Source of the DNA: Actinomadura macrotermitis
GTDB taxonomy: Bacteria; Actinomycetota; Actinomycetes; Streptosporangiales; Streptosporangiaceae
Assembly: GCF_009604375.1 (NCBI RefSeq)
Contig: NZ_WEGH01000003.1
Span: 372,001 to 436,000 of the forward strand
DNA: 64,000 nucleotides
Reading direction: 5' to 3'
Part shown: positions 48,968 through 57,584 of the stretch, in pieces
Position numbering within the stretch: position 1 is the stretch's first letter
Layout of the letters: every line of letters begins with the position of its first letter
Notes under the pieces: generated by a model
The model's database searches: none
Told to the model about the DNA's origin: nothing
Seen by the model: only the letters and a program-made list of their open reading frames with translations
Made by a program: the position numbers and the translations under genes

Positions 48968-49570
48968 ATGAACGTCGACGAAACGGCTCCACTGCGCGTG
49001 CTGGTGGTGGACGGCGACCCCCATGCCCGGGCCGACGCCGTCTCACGGCTGGCGGGCAGCGACGAGCTGGAGGTCGTGGCCGAGACCGCCGACGGCGCCG
49101 GCGCGGTCGATCTGGCCGAGCGGCTGCGCCCCGACATCGTGCTGATCGGCGCGGGCGCCGCCCGCACCGGGCACGCCGCGCCGCTCAGCCGCGCCTCCCG
49201 GGTGTTCGTGCTGGCCGGCGCCGAGGACCGCGGCACCGTCGAGGGCGCCCTGCGGGCGGGCGCCTGCGGGCATCTGGTGCCCGGCGCGTTCACCGCCCGG
49301 GACCTGATCCGCAGCGTCCGCGATGCCTCCCGGGTCAGCCTCGGGCTGTCGGCGCGCGAGGCCGAGGTGATGGACCTGATCGCCAGCGGCCGCTCCAACG
49401 GGGAGATCGCGCGCCAGCTGTTCCTCAGCGAGAAGACGGTGAAGAACCACGTCAACCGCATCTACTCCAAGCTCGGGGTGAGCTCGCGGGCGACGGCCAT
49501 CGCGCTGTGGCGGGGCATGATGAGCGTGCTGCCGGGGCGCGAGCGGCCGGGTGCGAACGATTCGCACTGA
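48968..49570 (+). CDS. LuxR-family regulator with degenerate receiver domain
   Basis: 200 residues. The N-terminal half has the response-regulator fold ([45 protein letters not shown]) but the phospho-acceptor Asp is replaced (PDIVLIGAG), the acidic pair is broken (DGD) and the conserved Thr/Ser and Lys are also missing, so phosphorylation is not expected. The C-terminal half is a standard GerE helix-turn-helix: [20 protein letters not shown] followed by [20 protein letters not shown] and [11 protein letters not shown]. It probably responds to a ligand or to its own level. ATG at 48968 has GGAGGCGGG; a kinase gene is not adjacent. Confidence 0.9.
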
Positions 49571-49630
49571 GCTCGCCTCGCCTGCTACTGTTCTTTCTGT
49601 CGCCGGAGGGCGCAGCACCTCACGCGACAT

Positions 49631-49703
49631 GCGCCGTTAGCTCAATTGGCAGAGCAGCGGACTCTTAATCCGCGGGTTCGGGGTTCAAGTCCCTGACGGC
49701 GCA
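49631..49703 (+). tRNA. tRNA-Lys (CTT anticodon)
   Basis: 73 nt, no encoded CCA. Acceptor GCGCCGT pairs with ACGGCGC, discriminator A; anticodon stem GCGGA/TCCGC around CTCTTAA gives CTT; T arm CGGGGTTCAAGTCCCTG. All arms are present. Confidence 0.97.
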
Positions 49704-49715
49704 CTCGCTTCGACC

Positions 49716-49744
49716 GGGCAGTCGCATCACCGATGCGCCTGCCC
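49716..49744. terminator. Hairpin terminator between tRNA-Lys and regulator gene
   Basis: GGGCAG pairs with CTGCCC and CGCATC with GATGCG in one stem with small bulges and a 3-base loop; serves tRNA-Lys and the convergent GntR-family gene. Confidence 0.65.
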
Positions 49745-49765
49745 TTCGTCGTCTCCGGGGCCGGT

Positions 49766-50476
49766 TCAGTCCTGCCCGCCGGCCGACAGCGCCCGCGTCG
49801 CCTCGGCGACGATGTCGCGCATCGCCCGCTCGGCCTCCGCCGCGTCCCCCGCCTGGACGGCCTGGGCGACCTCGGCGTGCCAGCGGATCGCCTGCGGTTC
49901 GGGGCGCGGGGGCATCAGGTGGTGGTGGGTGCGGCCGGCCAGCACCGCGGCCACCACGTCGCCGAGCGCGCCCAGCATCTCGTTGCCGGACGCCTCCAGG
50001 AGCGTGCGGTGGAAGGCGGTGTCGGCCTCCAGGTAGGCCTCCAGGTCGCCCGACCTGCCGTGCACCGCCATCTGCATGACCGCGCCGGTGAGCACGCCGC
50101 ACTGCTCGGGGGTCGCCCGGCGGGCGGCGAGGGCGGCGGCGACCGGCTCGACGCCGCGGCGCAGCTCGTTCAGCGACCGCAGCTGCTCGCCGCGGCCGGC
50201 GCCGTCGAGCCGCCAGCCGATGATCCGGGGGTCGAACAGGTTCCACCGCTCGCGCGGGGCGACGGTGACCCCGACGCGGCGGCGGCTGCTGACCATGCCC
50301 ATCGACTCCAGCACCCGGATCGCCTCGCGCACCACCGAGCGCGACACCCCGAAGCGGGACTCCAGCTCCTCGATCCGCAGCACCAGGCCCGGGGCCAGCT
50401 CCCCCGAGGTGATCAGCACGCCGAGGCGGTCCAGCACGCTGCCGTGCAGCCCCGCCGGCTCGCCGGATCCCGCCAT
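49766..50476 (-). CDS. FadR-type GntR regulator, probable gluconate repressor
   Basis: 236 residues. A GntR winged helix at about 8-72 (LDRLGVLITSGELAPG, ELESRFGVSRSVVREAIRVL, SMGMVSSRRRVGVTV) is followed by an FCD ligand-binding domain with helices carrying RGVEPVAAALAARRA, EADTAFHRTLLEASGN and HHHLMPPRPEPQAIRWHAEV, whose Asp and His residues bind a metal and an organic acid. It diverges from the gluconate kinase/permease operon; the 146-bp gap includes CTGATTTATTGTCAG, a plausible operator. Hence a regulator of gluconate uptake (inference). ATG at 50476 follows GGTGGGGG. Confidence 0.88.
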   Translation of the reverse strand: MAGSGEPAGLHGSVLDRLGVLITSGELAPGLVLRIEELESRFGVSRSVVREAIRVLESMGMVSSRRRVGVTVAPRERWNLFDPRIIGWRLDGAGRGEQLRSLNELRRGVEPVAAALAARRATPEQCGVLTGAVMQMAVHGRSGDLEAYLEADTAFHRTLLEASGNEMLGALGDVVAAVLAGRTHHHLMPPRPEPQAIRWHAEVAQAVQAGDAAEAERAMRDIVAEATRALSAGGQD

Positions 50477-50622
50477 GTCCCCCACCACGGGCCGATCCTC
50501 CCATGTCAGGGGGCATGAGATGGCTGAACAGCCCAAAAGATCTGATTTATTGTCAGTAGTAGCTTTTCAAAGCAGATGAGTCATGCCACACTCCTCCGAA
50601 CGTCGCAGAAAGGTGCCCCGCG

Positions 50623-51174
50623 ATGCGTCCCACCCCCGCCTCCGCGCAGGCCGCTCCGCTGCTCGTCGTCATGGGCGTGTCGGGGTCGGGCAAGACGACC
50701 TTCGGCGCGGAGCTCGCCCGGCGGCTCGGCGTGCCCTTCGCCGACGCCGACGACTTCCACACCCCCGCCGGCATCGCCAAGATGTCGGCCGGCGTCCCGC
50801 TGGACGACGAGGACCGGCTGCCGTGGCTGCGCGCCATCGGCGCCTGGCTCGCCGGGCACGCGCGGGACGGCGGCGTGGCGGGCTGCTCGGCGCTCAAGCG
50901 CTCCTACCGCGACCTGCTGCGGGAGTACGCGCCGGACGTGGCCTTCGTGCACCTGCACGGCGCGCCGGAGATCGTGCGGCGCCGCGTGGCCGAGCGGCCG
51001 GGCCACTTCATGCCCGCCTCGCTCGTCGACTCCCAGTTCCAGACGCTGGAACCCCTCGAACCCGGTGAGCGGGGCCTCGTGCTCGACCTCGACGCCCCGC
51101 TCGACGACCTCGTCGCGGCCTACCTGGCCGCGGCACCCCTGTCCGACCCCACCCCCAAGAAGGCCGACCGATGA
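50623..51174 (+). CDS. gntK: Gluconokinase
   Basis: 183 residues, the usual size for thermoresistant-type gluconate kinases. Walker A is VMGVSGSGKTTFGAELA; ADADDFHTPAGIAKMSAG and PLDDEDRLPWLRAIGAWL are the gluconate-binding signatures; CSALKRSYRDLLR and RPGHFMPASLVDSQFQTLEP complete the family pattern. It makes 6-phosphogluconate from gluconate and ATP for the pentose-phosphate pathway. AAAGGTG precedes the ATG; its stop overlaps the permease start (ATGA). Confidence 0.95.
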   Translation: MRPTPASAQAAPLLVVMGVSGSGKTTFGAELARRLGVPFADADDFHTPAGIAKMSAGVPLDDEDRLPWLRAIGAWLAGHARDGGVAGCSALKRSYRDLLREYAPDVAFVHLHGAPEIVRRRVAERPGHFMPASLVDSQFQTLEPLEPGERGLVLDLDAPLDDLVAAYLAAAPLSDPTPKKADR

Positions 51175-52553
51175 ACCTCCTCGCCCTGGCGCCGCCACCG
51201 CAGCCCGTCGCCGGCGGCGGCCAGCTCGTGCTGGCCGCGCTCCTCGGCATCGCACTGATCGTCGTGCTCATCACCTGGCTGAAGCTGCACCCCTTCCTCA
51301 GCCTCACCCTCGGCGCGCTGACCGTCGGCATCACGGCCGGCCTGCCGACCGCCGACACCGTCACCTCGTTCACCACCGGGTTCGGCAGCACCGCCGCGAG
51401 CGTCGGCGGGCTCATCGCCCTCGGCGCGATGTTCGGCAAGCTGCTGGCCGACAGCGGCGGCGCCGACCAGATCGTCGACACCATCATCGGGCGCGCCGGG
51501 CGGCGCACGCTGCCCTGGGCGATGGCCCTGGTCGGCGCGCTGATCGGGCTGCCGATGTTCTTCGAGATCGGCCTGGTGCTGCTGATCCCGGTGATCTTCC
51601 TGGTGGCGCGCCGCTCCGGGCTGTCGCTGGTCAAGGTCGGCATCCCCGCGCTGGCGGGCCTGTCGGCCATGCACGGCCTGGTGCCGCCGCACCCCGGCCC
51701 GCTGGTGGCGATCGACGCGCTGAAGGCCGACCTCGGCATCACGCTCGGCCTCGGCGTGCTGGTCGCGCTGCCCACCATCGCGCTGGCCGGGCCGCTGTTC
51801 GCCCGCTACGCCGCCCGCTGGGTGGACGTGGCGCCGCCCGAGCTGTACGAGGGCACGCAGGAAACCGACGACGCGGACGCGCGGCCCCGGCCGTCGTTCG
51901 CCCTCACCCTCGCCACGGTGCTGCTGCCGGTCGTGCTCATGATGGGCAAGGCGCTGGCCGACATCTTCGCCGACAAGGACTCGCAGGTCCGCACCGTCCT
52001 GGACAACCTCGGCACGCCGCTGGTGGCGCTGCTGATCGCCGTCATCGTCGCGCTGTTCACCCTCGGCCGCGGCGCCGGCATGGACCGCGCGGCGCTCGCC
52101 ACCGCCCTGGAGCGCTCGCTCACCCCCATCGCGGGCATCCTGCTCATCGTGGCGGCGGGCGGCGGCTTCAAGCAGACCCTGATCGACACCGGCATCGGCA
52201 AGCTCGTCGCCGACTGGGTGAGCGGCAGCGGCATGTCGGTGCTGCTCCTCGCCTGGGTGGTGGCGGTGCTGATCCGCCTGGCCACCGGCTCGGCGACGGT
52301 CGCCACCGTCACCGCCTCGGGGATCATGGCGCCGCTGGTCACCACGCTGGACACCGGCCAGACCTCGCTGCTGGTGCTGGCCATCGGCGCCGGCTCGCTG
52401 TTCTTCTCCCACGTCAACGACGCCGGGTTCTGGCTGGTCAAGGAGTACTTCGGGCTGAGCGTGGGCCAGACCGTCAAGTCCTGGTCGCTGATGGAGACGT
52501 TCGTGTCGGTGAGCGGGCTGGTCTTCGTCCTGCTCCTCGGCCTGGTCGTCTAG
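51171..52553 (+). CDS. gntP: Gluconate:proton symporter, GntP family
   Basis: 460 residues with about 12-14 membrane helices. LIVVLITWLKLHPFLSLTLG, SVGGLIALGAMFGKLLADSG, GLPMFFEIGLVLLIPVIFL, GLVPPHPGPLVAIDALKADL, and late SHVNDAGFWLVKEYFGLSVG are all signatures of the GntP family. Takes up gluconate with a proton. Coupled to the kinase gene by a 4-bp overlap, opposite the regulator gene. A GC-rich hairpin follows. Confidence 0.95.
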   Translation: MNLLALAPPPQPVAGGGQLVLAALLGIALIVVLITWLKLHPFLSLTLGALTVGITAGLPTADTVTSFTTGFGSTAASVGGLIALGAMFGKLLADSGGADQIVDTIIGRAGRRTLPWAMALVGALIGLPMFFEIGLVLLIPVIFLVARRSGLSLVKVGIPALAGLSAMHGLVPPHPGPLVAIDALKADLGITLGLGVLVALPTIALAGPLFARYAARWVDVAPPELYEGTQETDDADARPRPSFALTLATVLLPVVLMMGKALADIFADKDSQVRTVLDNLGTPLVALLIAVIVALFTLGRGAGMDRAALATALERSLTPIAGILLIVAAGGGFKQTLIDTGIGKLVADWVSGSGMSVLLLAWVVAVLIRLATGSATVATVTASGIMAPLVTTLDTGQTSLLVLAIGAGSLFFSHVNDAGFWLVKEYFGLSVGQTVKSWSLMETFVSVSGLVFVLLLGLVV

Positions 52554-52558
52554 GCGCA

Positions 52559-52595
52559 CCGGGCGGGCCGGCCGGCTGCCGGACGGCCCGCCCGG
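52559..52595 (+). terminator. Hairpin terminator after gluconate operon
   Basis: 12-bp perfect stem (CCGGGCGGGCCG/CGGCCCGCCCGG) with a 13-base loop, 6 bases after the stop. Confidence 0.8.
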
Positions 52596-52762
52596 CACCC
52601 GGTGAAAACGGATGACTTGTCATCCGAGCTACAAAAGGGCTGACCGAACCGCGCTCGTACGACAAGATCGGCGCATCGGGCGTAACTACGCTGAGCCGTC
52701 CGGAGGGACGTCCACCGCGCCGTCCCCAGCTCACCCCCGTCACCGTCGAAAGAGAGCCGGGC

Positions 52763-53716
52763 ATGTCGATCACCTCCGTCCCCACCGAGCAGCTCGACCT
52801 GTTCATGGCGCTCGAACCGACGGTGGAGAAGGAGGTGAACCGGCATGTGGCGACGGCCGAGGAGTGGTTCCCGCACGAGTACGTCCCCTACGACGTGGGC
52901 CGCACCTACGCGGGCGTCATCGAGGGCGGCGAGGGCTGGGAGCCCGGCGACTCCAAGGTCTCCCCGCAGTCGCGCGAGGCCCTGCTGGTCAACCTGCTGA
53001 CCGAGGACAACCTGCCCGGCTACCACTTCGCCCTGCGCAGCGTGTTCGGGCAGGACGGCGCGTACGGCTACTGGACCAACCGCTGGACCGCCGAGGAGAA
53101 CCGCCACGGCATCGTCATCCGCGACTTCCTGACGGTCACCCGGGCGATCGACCCGGTCGCCCTGGAGCGCGCCCGGATGCAGCACCTGCAGGTCGGCTAC
53201 GCGATGCCGCACGGCACCGACATGCTGCGCGGCGCCACCTACGTCGCCTTCCAGGAGCTGGCGACCCGGGTCTCGCACCGCAACACCGGCAAGGCCTCGG
53301 GCGACGTGCTCTGCGAGCGGATGATGGCGCGGGTCGCCAAGGACGAGAACCTGCACATGATCTTCTACCGGAACTTCATCGGCGCCGCGTTCGAGGCCGA
53401 CGCGAACCAGGCCATGCGCGCGGTCACCGACGTGGTGACCACGTTCGAGATGCCCGGCAACACCATCGACGGCTTCCTGCGCAAGTCCGTCGCGATCGCC
53501 AACGCCGGCATCTACGACCTGCGCCTGCACCACGACGAGGTCGTCCTGCCCATCCTGCGCAAGTGGGGCGTGTTCGACCTCACCGGCCTGGACGCCGAGG
53601 CCGAGCAGGCCCGCGAGAGGCTCGCCGCGTTCCTGGAGAACCTGGACCAGGCCGCCGCCCGGTTCGAGGAGCGCCGCGCCGAGCGCGAGGCGCGCCGGGC
53701 CGCCCGCCAGGGCTGA
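52763..53716 (+). CDS. desA: Acyl-[acyl-carrier-protein] desaturase
   Basis: 317 residues, soluble ferritin-fold di-iron desaturase. The two iron-binding motifs are WTAEENRHGIVIRDF (EENRHG, about residue 110) and VAKDENLHMIFYRNF (DENLHM, about 195); EDNLPGYHF supplies a further Glu and His. It introduces a double bond into an acyl-ACP, as the mycobacterial DesA proteins do. The last 35 residues are a charged tail (EERRAEREARRAARQG). GAAAGAGAG precedes the ATG. The next gene is an acyl-CoA-dehydrogenase-fold enzyme. Confidence 0.94.
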   Translation: MSITSVPTEQLDLFMALEPTVEKEVNRHVATAEEWFPHEYVPYDVGRTYAGVIEGGEGWEPGDSKVSPQSREALLVNLLTEDNLPGYHFALRSVFGQDGAYGYWTNRWTAEENRHGIVIRDFLTVTRAIDPVALERARMQHLQVGYAMPHGTDMLRGATYVAFQELATRVSHRNTGKASGDVLCERMMARVAKDENLHMIFYRNFIGAAFEADANQAMRAVTDVVTTFEMPGNTIDGFLRKSVAIANAGIYDLRLHHDEVVLPILRKWGVFDLTGLDAEAEQARERLAAFLENLDQAAARFEERRAEREARRAARQG

Positions 53717-53775
53717 GCCCGCGCCCGGGGCGGCTTTCATTCTTTTCCGAGGCCGCCGCGAGTAGGGTCGTTTCC

Positions 53776-54921
53776 ATGACGCGTGGAAACGACCTGCTCG
53801 TCCGGGCGCGGAAATTGGCGCCCCAGCTGGCGGAACGCGCCCGGGCGGCCGAGGAGCTGCGTCGTCTCCCCGAGGAGACCGTCCGGGATATGGCCGATGC
53901 CGGATTCCTCGAAGTGCTCGTCCCGAAATCGCGGGGCGGCGCGGAACTCGATCTGGCGGACCTGGCGGGAATCGCACGGGAACTCGGCTCAGGGTGCGCC
54001 TCGACCGGCTGGGTCGCGGCGATTTACATGCTCCATAACTGGGTGCTGTCCCTGTTCCCGGAAAAGGCGCAGGACGAGGTCTTCGCCGAGCGCCCCTACG
54101 CGTTCGCCCCCTGCGCGCTGGCGCCGACGGGGCGGGCCCGGCCGGTCGACGGCGGCCACCGCGTCACCGGCCGCTGGTCGTGGGGCACCGGCGTCATGCA
54201 CGCGGACTGGGTGATGGTCGGCGCGCCCGCCGAGGCGGGCCCGACGGTGTTCCTGCTGCCCGCCGCCGAGGTCGTCGTCCACGACGTCTGGTTCACCAGC
54301 GGGATGCGCGCCACGGGCAGCAACGACATCGAGGTGCGCGACCGCTTCGTGCCCGCCCACCGCGCGGTGCCGCTGGCCGACCTCGTGCGGGGCGCCGCGC
54401 CCGGCGCGGCCTCGCACGAGGGCGCCGCCTACCGCCGCCCCCTGGTCCCGATGCTGGCGCTGGCGGGGGCGGCGCCGGTCCTCGGCGCGGCCGAGGGGCT
54501 GCTCGCCCGGTTCCAGGAGCGGCTGGGGGAACGGGTGTCGGCGTACTCGGGCACCCGGCAGGCCGACCGGACCGGCGCGCAGATACGGCTGGGCCGGGCG
54601 ACGGCGGAGCTGGCCGCGGCGGGGCTGCTGCTGGACGACGCCATCGCCGCCCTCCAGGCCCGCACCGGCGGCGCCGGCCTGCTGGAGCGGGCCCGGGCCC
54701 GGCTGGCCGCCACGCAGGTGGTGGCGACGGCCCGCGGCGTGGTCAACGACATCGCCCTGGCCGCCGGGGCGAGCGCGCAGCTCATGCACATGCCGTTCCA
54801 GCGGGTGCAGCGCGACGTCGCCACGATCTCCGGGCACCTGGCCTTCGACCTCGACGACACCTACGCGCTCTACGGCAGGGTGGCGCTCGGCCTGGACCCC
54901 GGCCCGGCGACCCTGGTCTGA
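53776..54921 (+). CDS. Acyl-CoA dehydrogenase-fold flavin monooxygenase/dehydrogenase
   Basis: 381 residues. The N-terminal helical part has RRLPEETVRDMADAGFLEVL and VPKSRGGAELDLADLAGIAR, then SGCASTGWVAAIYMLHNWVL, RVTGRWSWGTGVMHADWVMV, and a C-terminal four-helix bundle ending RDVATISGHLAFDLDDTYAL. The early residues and VTGRWSWGTG resemble the oxygenase-component branch (HsaA/HpaB-like, reduced flavin plus oxygen) more than beta-oxidation dehydrogenases; there is no obvious catalytic Glu. TAGGGT at 53763-53768 lies 7 bases before the ATG, so the mRNA is probably leaderless. Substrate unknown. Confidence 0.85.
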   Translation: MTRGNDLLVRARKLAPQLAERARAAEELRRLPEETVRDMADAGFLEVLVPKSRGGAELDLADLAGIARELGSGCASTGWVAAIYMLHNWVLSLFPEKAQDEVFAERPYAFAPCALAPTGRARPVDGGHRVTGRWSWGTGVMHADWVMVGAPAEAGPTVFLLPAAEVVVHDVWFTSGMRATGSNDIEVRDRFVPAHRAVPLADLVRGAAPGAASHEGAAYRRPLVPMLALAGAAPVLGAAEGLLARFQERLGERVSAYSGTRQADRTGAQIRLGRATAELAAAGLLLDDAIAALQARTGGAGLLERARARLAATQVVATARGVVNDIALAAGASAQLMHMPFQRVQRDVATISGHLAFDLDDTYALYGRVALGLDPGPATLV

Positions 54922-54925
54922 GCGG

Positions 54926-55738
54926 TCAGGGCTTGCGGGCGACGGCGGCCACGAACGGCACGTCGGGGCCGTCCGCGGCCTGGCCGGGGCGCCAGCGCGT
55001 CACGCTCACCAGGCCGGGCGGCAGGAGCTCCAGGCCGTCGAAGAAGCGCAGGATCTCCGCCTCGGTGCGCGCGATGGCCCCGTCGCCGCCCCGGTCCCCC
55101 AGCCTGGTGCGGTACAGGTTCTCGATCTCCGCGCCGACGAGGGGTTCGGCGCGGGCCGCCGAGACGACCAGGAAGCTGCCCGGCGGCACCGCCTCCAGGT
55201 AGCGGGCCACCATGCGGTGCGGGTCGTCGGCGTCGCCGACGAAGTGCAGGATGCTCACCATCATGACCGCCACCGGCCGGTCGCGGTCCAGCAGCGCGGC
55301 CGTCACGGGGTCGGCCAGCACGGCGTCCGGGTCGCGCAGGTCGGCCTCGACGACGCCGGTCCGGTCGTCGTCCGCCAGCAGCGCCCGGCCGTGCGCGGTG
55401 ACCTCGGGGTCGTTGTCGACGTAGACGACGCGGGCCTGCGGGTCGCACGCCTGCGCCACCTGGTGCACGTTGTCCGCGGTGGGCAGGCCCGCGCCGATGT
55501 CCAGGAACTGCGCGACCCCGTGGTCGGCGACCAGGTGCCGGACCGCGTTGCCGAGGAAAAGGCGGTTGGCCCGGACGATCTGGTGGACGTTCGGCAGCAC
55601 CCCGGCGAGTTCGTCGGCGAAATTCCGGTCGGCGGCGAAATTGTCCTTTCCGCCCAGCCAGTGGTCGTAAACGCGGGCGATGCTCGGCTTGGACGGGTCG
55701 TAGGTGAAAGCGGGCTTGCTGGGACCGGACACGCACAC
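54926..55738 (-). CDS. DUF574-type SAM-dependent methyltransferase
   Basis: 270 residues matching PF04672 (Methyltransf_19), a family expanded in actinomycetes: PSIARVYDHWLGGKDNFAAD at the N-terminus is diagnostic, with QFLDIGAGLPTADNVHQVAQ (motif I), VVYVDNDPEVTAHGRALL, VMMVSILHFVGDADDPHRMV and a PPGSFLVVSAARAE strand. SAM binding is well supported; substrates of the family are unknown. GTG at 55738 is the only suitable start but has no ribosome site, which suggests a leaderless transcript. It is convergent with the gene before it, 4 bp apart. Confidence 0.92.
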   Translation of the reverse strand: MCVSGPSKPAFTYDPSKPSIARVYDHWLGGKDNFAADRNFADELAGVLPNVHQIVRANRLFLGNAVRHLVADHGVAQFLDIGAGLPTADNVHQVAQACDPQARVVYVDNDPEVTAHGRALLADDDRTGVVEADLRDPDAVLADPVTAALLDRDRPVAVMMVSILHFVGDADDPHRMVARYLEAVPPGSFLVVSAARAEPLVGAEIENLYRTRLGDRGGDGAIARTEAEILRFFDGLELLPPGLVSVTRWRPGQAADGPDVPFVAAVARKP

Positions 55739-55769
55739 CGCCTGAACATCGGGAGCCGTTTCCCACCGA

Positions 55770-57158
55770 TCATGGCATGGGACGGCGTTCCCCGGGGGCG
55801 GTCTTGTTCTCGTTCATTCTTTTCGCCTGGAACCGCACGCGGAACGGGCCGAATGTGCGCGGCAGCGGGCGGTCCGGCCTCAGCCGGATACCGGCCGACT
55901 GCCGGAATTGGAACGGGCGCAGCAGCGCGGCCAGGAACAGGCTGGTCGTCAGCAGGACGAGGTCGCGGCCGGGGCACTCGGCCGGTCCCCCGCTGAACGG
56001 GACGAGCGACCAGTCGCCCGCGGCGGTGCCGTCCAGCCAGATGCCCGGCACGAAGGAGTCGGCGAACGGCAGCGTCTCGTCGTCGCGCTGGACGAACGGG
56101 GTGACGACGGCCAGCCCGGTGCCCGCCGGCAGCGTCCGGCCCGCCCACACGGTCTCGGCGGTGGTGTCGCGCAGGATCGCCAGGGTGGTCGGCCACAGCC
56201 GCACCGACTCCTGCACGCAGGCGCGCAGGTAGGGCAGCTCCACGTCCCCCGTGCGGGCCTCCTCGCGGGCGCGCCTGCCGGGCTCGGGGTGGGACGCCAG
56301 CAGCGCCAGCGCGCGATAGGCGGCCATCCCGGCGGGCTCGAACGCGAACAGCCACTGCGGGACCTGCTCGTCGGGCTCGGTGTCCGCGGCCTTGCGCGTC
56401 GTGGCGACCAGCTCGGCGAGGCTGCCCGGCTCGGCCCGCTCGACGTAGGCGTGCACGCGGCGCAGGAAGCGGTGCCGGACGGCGTCGCGGCGGGGGTGGG
56501 CGTAGGCCCAGTTGGCGTCCATCCGCAGCCGGGTGAGCAGGTCGCTGATCTCGTTGTCGTCGCGGGCGGCGTCGCCGAGGACGACGCGGCGGATCACCCG
56601 CCACCACGCCACCCGGAAGTGGTCCCAGTCCAGTTCCCCGGACCGGCCGACGGCCGCGGCCAGCAGCGCGGCCTCCTCCTCGACCTTCCGGACGATCGAC
56701 GCGGCGTTGCCGTGCACCGGCCGCCCGGTCTCCAGCACCAGCTCGTTGAACGCGCGCCGGTCGGCGCGCTCGATGCCGTGCGAGGCGAGCACGCCGTGCG
56801 GCTGGAAGTGCGCGAGCGCCGCGCGCTTCTCCTTGGTGGCGGCCGCGAACGGCTCGGGCGTGCCGGTCAGCACGCGCTCGACGTCGGCCGGGGACAGGAT
56901 CAGGGCCATCGTCCGGCCGGGGATCCGCAGCAGCAGCGGCCCCGGCCCGTACTTGGCCCGCAGCCCCTGCATGACCCGGCCGCCGGTGCGGTCGGCCTGG
57001 AGCATTTCGGCCAGGGCCACCACGCGCGGGCGGCGGGCGAGGATGCCGCGCGCGATGATCGGGGCGAGCACGAGCGCGCCGGCGCGCAGGGTGTCGGCGA
57101 CCGACGCCCGGGCGGGCGGGCCCGTGGCGGTGTCGGGCCTGGTGTGGACAGTGGTCAC
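55770..57158 (-). CDS. Cytochrome P450
   Basis: 462 residues. The heme Cys loop is PFSGGPAECPGRDLVLLTTS (about 397-416), the K-helix ExxR is in CVQESVRLWPTTLAILRDTT (about 324), and the I-helix is FAFEPAGMAAYRALALLASH, where the usual (A/G)Gx(D/E)T acid-alcohol pair is replaced by AGMAA. That substitution is seen in P450s that use peroxide or a substrate hydroxyl to activate oxygen. No redox partner is adjacent. GTG at 57158 has AGGAGCC upstream. Length and the PERF-like LPFADSFVPGIW agree with the family. Substrate unknown. Confidence 0.92.
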   Translation of the reverse strand: MTTVHTRPDTATGPPARASVADTLRAGALVLAPIIARGILARRPRVVALAEMLQADRTGGRVMQGLRAKYGPGPLLLRIPGRTMALILSPADVERVLTGTPEPFAAATKEKRAALAHFQPHGVLASHGIERADRRAFNELVLETGRPVHGNAASIVRKVEEEAALLAAAVGRSGELDWDHFRVAWWRVIRRVVLGDAARDDNEISDLLTRLRMDANWAYAHPRRDAVRHRFLRRVHAYVERAEPGSLAELVATTRKAADTEPDEQVPQWLFAFEPAGMAAYRALALLASHPEPGRRAREEARTGDVELPYLRACVQESVRLWPTTLAILRDTTAETVWAGRTLPAGTGLAVVTPFVQRDDETLPFADSFVPGIWLDGTAAGDWSLVPFSGGPAECPGRDLVLLTTSLFLAALLRPFQFRQSAGIRLRPDRPLPRTFGPFRVRFQAKRMNENKTAPGERRPMP

Positions 57159-57584
57159 GTGGGCTCCTTCTTCATCATCGGCCCCCCTTGCCCCGCGGCC
57201 GGCCGGCGAACCTCGTGGCGGGCGGCGGCACCGGGAAAAAGCACGGGACAAAACCCGCCACCGTGCGTTGCGGACCGGGCGGATCGGGGAACGCTTCTGT
57301 ACAGGAAAAGGTTTTCGAGGTAGTGCGATGCGTCAGCGGTGCGGCTGTCCCAGCGGGTCCGGTAAGCCGGTCCCGGCCGGAAACCCCTACGACGCCCCTC
57401 CTCATACTCCGTCAGCCGGTCACCACGGCTGACCAGCGTCTTCCCAAGTTTTCGTCAGCGCCCAGCCGCTGAATTCACAAGCCCGGTGCGGTGAACACGC
57501 ACGCCCGCGCTTCTCGCCGTAGTGATGACGGCGTCCTCTCCCCAGATGGCCATGCCCTCATGGCCGTTTCGAAAGGTCCCTCCC
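57159..57584. other. 426-bp divergent intergenic region
   Basis: No coding frame. Contains CTGTACAG at 57297-57304 inside near-palindrome TTCTGTACAGGAA, a possible repressor site for the P450 gene, and an 8-bp hairpin (GTCAGCCG/CGGCTGAC) at 57411-57433. Promoters of both flanking genes must lie here but were not pinned down. Confidence 0.5.
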
